NCBI GenBank assembly: GCA_024998705.1
Contig: JACOEF010000093.1
Location: 1 to 6,339 of the forward strand
Direction: 5' to 3'
DNA from: Nitrospira sp.
GTDB lineage: Bacteria; Nitrospirota; Nitrospiria; Nitrospirales; Nitrospiraceae
Length of the DNA: 6,339 nucleotides
Part shown: positions 1 to 4,705 of the stretch, one piece after another
Numbering within the stretch: the stretch's first letter is position 1
How the letters are laid out: each line of letters opens with the position of its first letter
Notes under the pieces: model-generated
Told to the model about the DNA's origin: nothing
The model's database searches: none
The model's input: only the letters and a program-made list of their open reading frames with translations
Made by a program: the position numbers and the translations under genes

Positions 1-60
1 CAGCAGGATGAGCGCCAAGGCCGTGCCGTACCAGAGTGTGAGCCGGACGCGAAGCGGCAT
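1..60 (-). CDS. Sensor histidine kinase, N-terminal fragment (cut by window edge)
   Basis: Only the first 20 codons are inside the window. They begin MPLRVRLTLWYG and run into an alanine/leucine-rich hydrophobic stretch. A short basic start followed directly by a first transmembrane helix is typical of membrane-bound sensor kinases that partner OmpR-type regulators. The ATG shares its A with the TGA stop of the response regulator (TGATG on the minus strand, overlap at base 60), so the two are almost certainly translationally coupled. The sensor, HAMP, DHp and ATPase domains lie outside the window, so the signal cannot be read. Kinases of the copper/heavy-metal (CusS-like) group often start this way, but 20 residues cannot prove that. 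Confidence 0.8.
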   Translation of the reverse strand, partial: MPLRVRLTLWYGTALALILL

Positions 61-731
61 CAGTCCACCTTGAGCATGTACCCACTCCCTCGAATCGTAT
101 GGATTAACTTTCGAGCTCGTCCACGATCGATCTTATTCCGCAGGTAGTTCACATAGACGTCGATGACGTTGGTGAAGGTATCGAAATCCTGATTCCAGAC
201 GTGGTCGGAAATCATGGGACGGGTCAACACCCGCCCCGCATGGCGCATGAAATATTCCAGCAGCGCATATTCTTTCACGGTCAGGTCGATGCGTTGTCCG
301 CCGCGTGTGACTTCGCGTGTGGCCGGATTGAGCAGAAGATCGTCGATCTGGAGCGTGCCGGAGGATTCCGCCGTGCCGCGTCGTAACAGGGCCCGCACAC
401 GCGCCAGCAATTCATCGATGGCGAAGGGCTTCGTGAGGTAGTCGTCTGCGCCGGCGTCCAGCCCTTTGACCCGCTGGTCCACTTTCGACTGTGCCGTCAG
501 GATCAGCACCGGGGTCTGAATTTTTTCCTTGCGGAGACGCGTGAGCACTTCCAGGCCGGGCAGGCTCGGCAGCATGAGATCAATCATGATGAGGTCGTAA
601 CTGCCGCTCAAGGCCATGTCGAGGCCTTGCGCGCCGTCCTCGCAGAGGTCGACGGCATAACTCTCCTCCTCAAGCGCTCGCTTGATAAAGGAGCCTACCT
701 TGGTTTCATCTTCAACGACGAGGACGCGCAT
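60..731 (-). CDS. OmpR/PhoB-family response regulator
   Basis: A DNA-binding response regulator of 223 residues, the usual family length. The receiver domain covers about residues 1-118, with the acidic pocket E7/D8, phospho-acceptor D51 (in MIDLMLP), switch threonine T79 and conserved lysine K101 (in LTKPF). A winged-helix effector domain follows at about 125-221 and contains the recognition-helix region around NVIDVYVNYLRNKID and the terminal wing IRGSGYML. All key residues are present, so it should be phosphorylated by its partner and bind DNA as a dimer. It overlaps the kinase start by one base. The receiver resembles CusR/QseB-type regulators, but the target genes and stimulus cannot be read here. 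The ATG at 731 is the only sensible start, since the receiver begins at once with MRVLVVEDE. No good Shine-Dalgarno precedes it. It has its own promoter just upstream and so need not depend on the peptidase operon. Confidence 0.95.
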   Translation of the reverse strand: MRVLVVEDETKVGSFIKRALEEESYAVDLCEDGAQGLDMALSGSYDLIMIDLMLPSLPGLEVLTRLRKEKIQTPVLILTAQSKVDQRVKGLDAGADDYLTKPFAIDELLARVRALLRRGTAESSGTLQIDDLLLNPATREVTRGGQRIDLTVKEYALLEYFMRHAGRVLTRPMISDHVWNQDFDTFTNVIDVYVNYLRNKIDRGRARKLIHTIRGSGYMLKVD

Positions 732-736
732 GTATA

Positions 737-750
737 GGACTCACAAGTCC
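737..750 (-). promoter_or_regulatory. Small dyad at the transcription start of the response regulator gene
   Basis: GGACT-TGTG-AGTCC on the minus strand forms a perfect 5-bp inverted repeat with a 4-base centre. It sits between the -10 box and the start codon, ending 5 bases before the ATG. It overlaps the predicted +1 and fills the place where a Shine-Dalgarno would be. It could be an operator half-site pair or a leader hairpin limiting translation. The arms are short, so chance is possible. Confidence 0.35.
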
Positions 751-754
751 GTGG

Positions 755-783
755 ATTATACCAGAGGCGGCCGAATCTGTGAG
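755..783 (-). promoter_or_regulatory. Sigma70-type extended -10 promoter for the two-component operon
   Basis: On the minus strand a perfect TATAAT lies at 760-755, preceded by TGG at 763-761, which makes an extended -10 (TGnTATAAT). A CTCACA box at 783-778 matches the -35 consensus TTGACA at four of six positions, with a 17-bp spacer. Transcription should begin near 749-747, about 16-18 bases before the ATG at 731, giving a very short leader. This is the best promoter match I found in the window. Confidence 0.7.
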
Positions 784-800
784 CAGCGGAATCGTGCGGG

Positions 801-1943
801 CTAGGGAAGGTCGGGGGATACTGATGCAGAGCGTCCGCCGGCTTGGAGGCGGCAGAGCGAGCGAATGTCTTTCCAGTCTTCTCCCGGGAGGAGCCGTTGC
901 GCGTCGGATGGAGGGGGGCCGGCCAGCGTGGCCAGCCTGGCAAGCCGCTCGCCCATGTCCGGATGGGTGGAGAGAAAATCAGGCGGCCCGGCGTGATCCT
1001 GCGCGCGGTTCTCCATGGTTCCGTGAAACGTCGTCATCGCAGTAGGATCGAGGTGGGCGGCCTGCATCATGCGCAGTCCCTCGATGTCCGCTTCCGTTTC
1101 ATGGGTGCGGCTGTAGTGTAACGAGCCCATTGTGCGCGCGCCTTCGAGTCCCAAGGCGAGCCCGCCGGACAGATCGCCGGAGACGGCGGTGAGAAGAAAC
1201 GTCATCGCCGTCTGTTCAAGAATGGCTTTGGTCGTATGACGTTGGTAGACATGCTGGAGTTCGTGGGCGAGCACTCCGGCCAGTTGTTCCGGACTGTCTG
1301 TTTGCTCCAGCAGGCCTCGGAGAATCACCACCTGCCCGCCGGGAGCGGCGAAGGCGTTGATGGTTGGGGCATCGACGACGGAAAGGGTGATCCGATAGGG
1401 GGACGCATGACGGGTGGCAGTCAATGTCTGTACGATGCGGTCGAGTTTTTGTAGCCGTTCCGGGTCGCGGCATTGCGGCGATTCCGGCGCAAGATGTGCG
1501 ACGACCTGCTGTCCCAAAGATTCTTCCCACGCCACTGGCACATAGGGCGTGGCTGCGGCGGCGACACCAGGGATGCCCCATCGATAGAGTCCTACGACCA
1601 TGAGGACGACTCCCACGGCGGCGTACACCGTCCAGCGGAGGCGGGCGTTTCGTGAGGTTGGGTTGTGGAAGTGTCGTGCCGCGGCAGGGGCGGCGTTGTG
1701 AATCTCCCTCAGCAACGTCGTGGTGCCAGTCACGATGGCTTCGGCCGGTTCTGGTCCGAATTCCAGGCGCACCGGTTCGCCGCGATAGGTTCCTTGTGTT
1801 TGGCGGATCTGCTCGTACGGCCATTGTTTGGTGCTACCGTCGGGCATCCCGATGTGCAGACTAGTGGGGGTGATCGTGAGGGTGACGCGATAGCGCGTGG
1901 CCGTGCGACCGTCGAGGTAGTGGGCGCTTCGGCTGATGGGCAT
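801..1943 (-). CDS. Membrane-anchored M48-family zinc metallopeptidase
   Basis: A 380-residue protein. Residues 1-85 form a small beta-rich domain (AHYLDGRTATRYRVTL at 7-22, then WPYEQIR), of the kind seen at the N-terminus of other M48 proteins. One transmembrane helix spans about 104-120, with arginines 98, 101 and 103 before it. By the positive-inside rule the N-terminus is cytoplasmic and the peptidase lies outside the inner membrane. The M48 domain (about 150-345) has the HExxH motif H227-E228-L-Q-H231, the third zinc ligand E282 within ETEAD with D286, and the conserved STHP motif at 325-328. All catalytic residues are intact, so it should be active. It has no C-terminal TPR domain, unlike BepA. 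The ATG at 1943 was chosen because the family-like sequence starts there, 5 bp after the preceding stop. There is no clear Shine-Dalgarno, which suggests translational coupling to the DUF898 gene. The frame stays open far upstream, but that overlaps DUF898 and is not coding. The natural substrate is unknown. Confidence 0.93.
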   Translation of the reverse strand: MPISRSAHYLDGRTATRYRVTLTITPTSLHIGMPDGSTKQWPYEQIRQTQGTYRGEPVRLEFGPEPAEAIVTGTTTLLREIHNAAPAAARHFHNPTSRNARLRWTVYAAVGVVLMVVGLYRWGIPGVAAAATPYVPVAWEESLGQQVVAHLAPESPQCRDPERLQKLDRIVQTLTATRHASPYRITLSVVDAPTINAFAAPGGQVVILRGLLEQTDSPEQLAGVLAHELQHVYQRHTTKAILEQTAMTFLLTAVSGDLSGGLALGLEGARTMGSLHYSRTHETEADIEGLRMMQAAHLDPTAMTTFHGTMENRAQDHAGPPDFLSTHPDMGERLARLATLAGPPPSDAQRLLPGEDWKDIRSLCRLQAGGRSASVSPDLP

Positions 1944-1948
1944 AGGGG

Positions 1949-3217
1949 TTAGTCCATATCGAAGCCGGTGTCGAGGAGGTTCGACAGGCCTTCGCCGGTG
2001 ACGGATGTTTCGGCGCTGTCCTGCAAGACGTGGTCGAGATCGGTGGTTCCCTGTAACGAGAGGGTGCCGAGAAAGACGCGTGCGTCCCGAACGGTGACCC
2101 ATGGCCAGGCCCACCCCAAGGTCACAACCAGAAGCGCGACGTTGCCGAGATACAGGGTGAAGAGCTGTTGCCAGGTGATGCTGCATGAAAACTGTGCGTC
2201 GCCGAACGTGGTGTGGTCCCAACAGTACTTCTGTTTTTGTCCGAGCCACCAGACCCACACCGGCCCGAGCACCAAGGGAATCAAGAGTAGTGTCAGGCCG
2301 CCATTTGTTAGTTGAAGGGCCAGGGCGAAACCGCACAGACAGAGCACCGCATAGGTAGTGAAGAGTGTGACGGCAAAGGGCACCATCAGGCCCGATCCAT
2401 GCCCGGTGAAGTGGAACCGTTGGTTGCCGAAGTAGGTGTGGGAGTGGAGGAACGCCTGCCGTTGTGTGTGGAAATAGGGATAGTAGGTGCCGAGGGAAAG
2501 GACGGTGAAGAGCCACCCTTTGAAATAGAGTTTCAGGAAGTCCACCGTGCGACCTCGAAAGGAGAACCGGATGCCTCGCCAAGATGTGCGCGTGCAGCGA
2601 TAGCGCCTCGCATTCACGATCGCGACCGGCACATAGAGGAAGAGCACCAGACCGGCCATCGCCTGCAGGAAGGGATCGACCGATGGCGGGACAGTGAGAA
2701 AGGTGTGCGCGGCGCCTAATGAAAAATAGGGGATACCGAACACCAACATCGCTTTCAGAAACCCCTGGTAGAGTTCTTTTCCGGTGCCGTGATAGGCAAA
2801 CCGATCTCCCGCGAACGCCGTATGGCTGAACAGGTATCGGCGAATTTTCGCTTTGGCCCAGAAGTGGTAAGCGCCCAGGGTGAGGATGGTGAGGCAGACA
2901 TTGACGATCTGCATGCCCAGTAGGGTGCCACCGGCTCCGTGGAAGGATCCACGTTTGATGGGGTCGAGGGTTTCGGCGCTTCCGGATGGTACGGATGTGA
3001 GGGACGTCGGGGGACGGAGGTCTCCACTCGCATGCGAATGCTGTTCCGAGGGCGTAGGGATCACAACAGCGAATCGGGTGCCACAAGCCGGGCAGATACT
3101 TCGAGCCCGGTGCGTCAATCGGTGTATGTCGCGGATGCGGTACTGGCCCCGGCAGCGGTGGCAGGTGACGCGGGGGGCCCGTTCGCTGGTCTCGGTATGG
3201 GTTTCCATGGTGTTCAT
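1949..3217 (-). CDS. DUF898 (YjgN-like) polytopic membrane protein with N-terminal zinc ribbon
   Basis: A 422-residue integral membrane protein. A zinc-ribbon-like motif opens it (C19-x2-C22 and C42-x2-C45, resembling MJ0042-type fingers), followed by a flexible linker at about 52-88. The DUF898 region then runs from FHGAGG at 92 onward, with the family hallmarks LTLGAYHFWAKAKIRRYL and GDRFAYHGTGKEL. About seven hydrophobic segments can be seen, near 98-118, 151-173, 183-202, 229-249, 276-301, 306-326 and 351-373. A related unit recurs about five times (see findings). The acidic, soluble tail from about 390 is not obviously part of the family. No enzymatic residues are evident, and the family has no established biochemical function that I can cite. 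The ATG at 3217 lies 3 bp after the preceding stop, with an AGGCGG sequence 12 bases upstream. A second ATG at 3208 is possible but more distant from it. The M48 gene begins 5 bp after this stop. Confidence 0.92.
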   Translation of the reverse strand: MNTMETHTETSERAPRVTCHRCRGQYRIRDIHRLTHRARSICPACGTRFAVVIPTPSEQHSHASGDLRPPTSLTSVPSGSAETLDPIKRGSFHGAGGTLLGMQIVNVCLTILTLGAYHFWAKAKIRRYLFSHTAFAGDRFAYHGTGKELYQGFLKAMLVFGIPYFSLGAAHTFLTVPPSVDPFLQAMAGLVLFLYVPVAIVNARRYRCTRTSWRGIRFSFRGRTVDFLKLYFKGWLFTVLSLGTYYPYFHTQRQAFLHSHTYFGNQRFHFTGHGSGLMVPFAVTLFTTYAVLCLCGFALALQLTNGGLTLLLIPLVLGPVWVWWLGQKQKYCWDHTTFGDAQFSCSITWQQLFTLYLGNVALLVVTLGWAWPWVTVRDARVFLGTLSLQGTTDLDHVLQDSAETSVTGEGLSNLLDTGFDMD

Positions 3218-3220
3218 CGC

Positions 3221-4534
3221 TCAGCAGGCCGCCTGGTGGCCGAATGCGCAGGCCTGTTGCAGTTCCCGCAAGAAACCTTTGCCGTCGCCTTTCGCTTGCC
3301 TGATCCGTGCGCGTTCATAATGGGCGCGACCGTTCTGTGGGCGTTGTGCCAAGAATTGGTCCCACAAGGCGATGGCCTCGTCCCACTGCCGGCGCATGGT
3401 GTGCACTGAGGCCGCCGCACGATAGGCTTCGAAGTAGGTTGGACTAAGGCGGATGGCTGCTTGAAACGCGATGAGGGCTTCGTCGGGCGAGTTCTTTTGC
3501 AGCAGTGCCGTGCCGCGATGGAAATAGGATTCGGGATCGCTCGGGTCCAGGTTCAAGGCCTCGGCATACGCGAAGAGCGCCTGATCGATCTGCCCTTTTT
3601 TCTGGAAGGCCACGCCTTGGGCTCGATGGGCCTTCGCTTGAGAGAATTCTCTGCCCCCATGCGCGAGCAGGAGGGCGATCAGTTCCTGGTCCTCGTCTTG
3701 CTGCGCGATCTCAAGGGCGGTCTCTCCGTGGCTCTTGATGTTCGCATCGATGCCCTGTTCAAGCAGGGTTTGCGCCGCGACCAGATGGCCTCTCCGTACG
3801 GCCCGATGCAACGCTGAATCGCCACAGCTGCAGGTGGCGTTGGGCGTGGCGCCGTTCGACAACAGCACGGCGATCGTATCGGCATGTCCCTGCTCGGCAG
3901 CGGTGAGGAGTGCGGTAAAGCCCTGTTTGGTCCTCGCATCGGGGTTTGCCCCATGTTGCAAGAGGGCCGTCACCACCGGCGTCCGCCCTCGTTTGGCTGC
4001 TTCGAACAAGGCGGTTCGTCCCTTATCGTTGTATTGGTCGACCGGTGTCCCTTCCTGCAGGAGCGACGTCACGGCAGCCAGATCGCCTCGTGCGGCTGCA
4101 AGGTGGAGGGGCGTCCACCCGTTGGCTTTCAGGATCAGCGGGGAGAGCGTCAATTCATCGATATCGTAGGGGTCGTGGGTTGCCTTGATTTGGTTGAACA
4201 TCCAGAAGCCCATTCCAGCCAGCAGCAGGTAATTCAATACACAGGCCAGCACAGCGACCACGATGCCGACGAGCCGGCGCGTCATGTCGGTTGCGTCAGG
4301 GGCGCTTACTGAGTGAGAGACGGCCAGTTCCTCATCGGCCGCTGGCCCGTTGGGGTTGAGCATCAGCAGGTTTGCTTGACACGATGGGCAGGGCACTGCA
4401 TGTAGGGGTAGGCCGGCAACCGGCGGGCAAGGGGCGACGGCATGGCAAAAGGGACAGACCACCGTCTGTGTCGAATCCAGCGATGGAGAGAGTGCGGGCG
4501 CAGAGGTTGCTGTGCCTGGGTGAATGGTTGCCAT
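3221..4534 (-). CDS. Zinc-ribbon, single-TM, ankyrin-repeat plus TPR protein
   Basis: A 437-residue scaffold-like protein with no catalytic motif. Order of parts: a zinc-ribbon-like segment (C27-x2-C30, C49-x2-C52, plus C36); a linker; one transmembrane helix at about 88-112, preceded by R86-R87; about five ankyrin repeats at 138-294, with typical TPLHLAAARGD and LLQHGANPDA signatures; then three or four TPR units at 302-430 (such as YAEALNLDPSDPESYFHRG). The charge pattern predicts the zinc ribbon inside and the ankyrin/TPR array outside the inner membrane. Such arrays bind proteins, so a role presenting substrates or partners to the adjacent peptidase is a reasonable inference. The ATG at 4534 is preferred, with an AAGGG sequence 12 bases before it. 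A TTG at 4630 would add 32 residues but lies on the candidate promoter. The stop is 3 bp from the DUF898 start, so this is the first gene of a three-gene operon. The exact repeat count is by eye. Confidence 0.88.
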   Translation of the reverse strand: MATIHPGTATSAPALSPSLDSTQTVVCPFCHAVAPCPPVAGLPLHAVPCPSCQANLLMLNPNGPAADEELAVSHSVSAPDATDMTRRLVGIVVAVLACVLNYLLLAGMGFWMFNQIKATHDPYDIDELTLSPLILKANGWTPLHLAAARGDLAAVTSLLQEGTPVDQYNDKGRTALFEAAKRGRTPVVTALLQHGANPDARTKQGFTALLTAAEQGHADTIAVLLSNGATPNATCSCGDSALHRAVRRGHLVAAQTLLEQGIDANIKSHGETALEIAQQDEDQELIALLLAHGGREFSQAKAHRAQGVAFQKKGQIDQALFAYAEALNLDPSDPESYFHRGTALLQKNSPDEALIAFQAAIRLSPTYFEAYRAAASVHTMRRQWDEAIALWDQFLAQRPQNGRAHYERARIRQAKGDGKGFLRELQQACAFGHQAAC

Positions 4535-4551
4535 GGTGACTAACGACCCTT

Positions 4552-4561
4552 CGCCCGGGCG
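4552..4561. repeat. Perfect 10-bp palindrome CGCCCGGGCG, second copy of a repeated word
   Basis: CGCCCGGGCG is fully self-complementary and lies 17 bp upstream of the ankyrin/TPR start codon, between the candidate promoter and the gene. The word TTCGCCCGGG that includes most of it (4550-4559) occurs again at 4669-4678 in the same intergenic region. Position and duplication suggest a regulatory site, but the GC-rich composition makes chance matches easier. Confidence 0.3.
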
Positions 4562-4602
4562 TATGGTGGACGGTCCCGTGAGTAGAGTGATGATTACTGA
4601 AA

Positions 4603-4630
4603 AGGATAGCGCAAAACCGCAGGAGCGCAA
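4603..4630 (-). promoter_or_regulatory. Candidate promoter for the zinc-ribbon/DUF898/M48 operon
   Basis: On the minus strand TTGCGC (4630-4625) and TATCCT (4608-4603) are separated by 16 bp. They match the sigma70 consensus at three and four of six positions. Transcription would start near 4596, leaving a leader of about 60 bases. This is a weak match, but it lies in the only sizeable gap upstream of the three genes. Read-through from the flavoprotein gene is the alternative. Confidence 0.35.
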
Positions 4631-4656
4631 CCGGCCGAACCGGCTGGGGCTGCCGG
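4629..4656. repeat. Tandem 9-bp repeat overlapping a GC-rich dyad
   Basis: On the plus strand AACCGGCCG at 4629-4637 is followed directly by AACCGGCTG at 4638-4646, giving two near-identical 9-mers in tandem. The second copy also provides one arm of a hairpin: CCGGC at 4640-4644, a 7-base loop, and GCCGG at 4652-4656. The dyad lies about 50 bp after the flavoprotein stop and could slow or end transcription, but no U-tract follows on the minus strand, so it is not a standard intrinsic terminator. The tandem copies touch the candidate -35 and could be an operator. Confidence 0.3.
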
Positions 4657-4705
4657 CTTTCTGGGTGGTTCGCCCGGGGAGACTTCGGATGCGGAAGACG
4701 ACGTA

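Noticed and set aside
764..800. Intrinsic terminator after the M48 gene
   Set aside because: No GC-rich stem with a following T-run is present on the minus strand between the stop at 801 and the promoter of the response regulator.
1216..1824. A 202-codon minus-strand open frame inside the M48 gene
   Set aside because: It is the shifted frame of the peptidase and gives an arginine-rich, low-information sequence. The true frame has the HExxH motif.
1944..3086. The peptidase reading frame stays open for 381 codons upstream of its ATG, through most of the DUF898 gene
   Set aside because: The upstream translation is arginine/proline/histidine-rich with no recognisable domain, while the overlapping frame encodes a clear DUF898 protein. 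It is a by-product of high GC content.
4535..4630. N-terminal extension of the ankyrin/TPR protein from a TTG at 4630, giving a hydrophobic start that could pass for a signal peptide
   Set aside because: It needs a rare start codon, lies on the candidate promoter and has no good ribosome site, and the zinc-ribbon protein has a sensible ATG at 4534.
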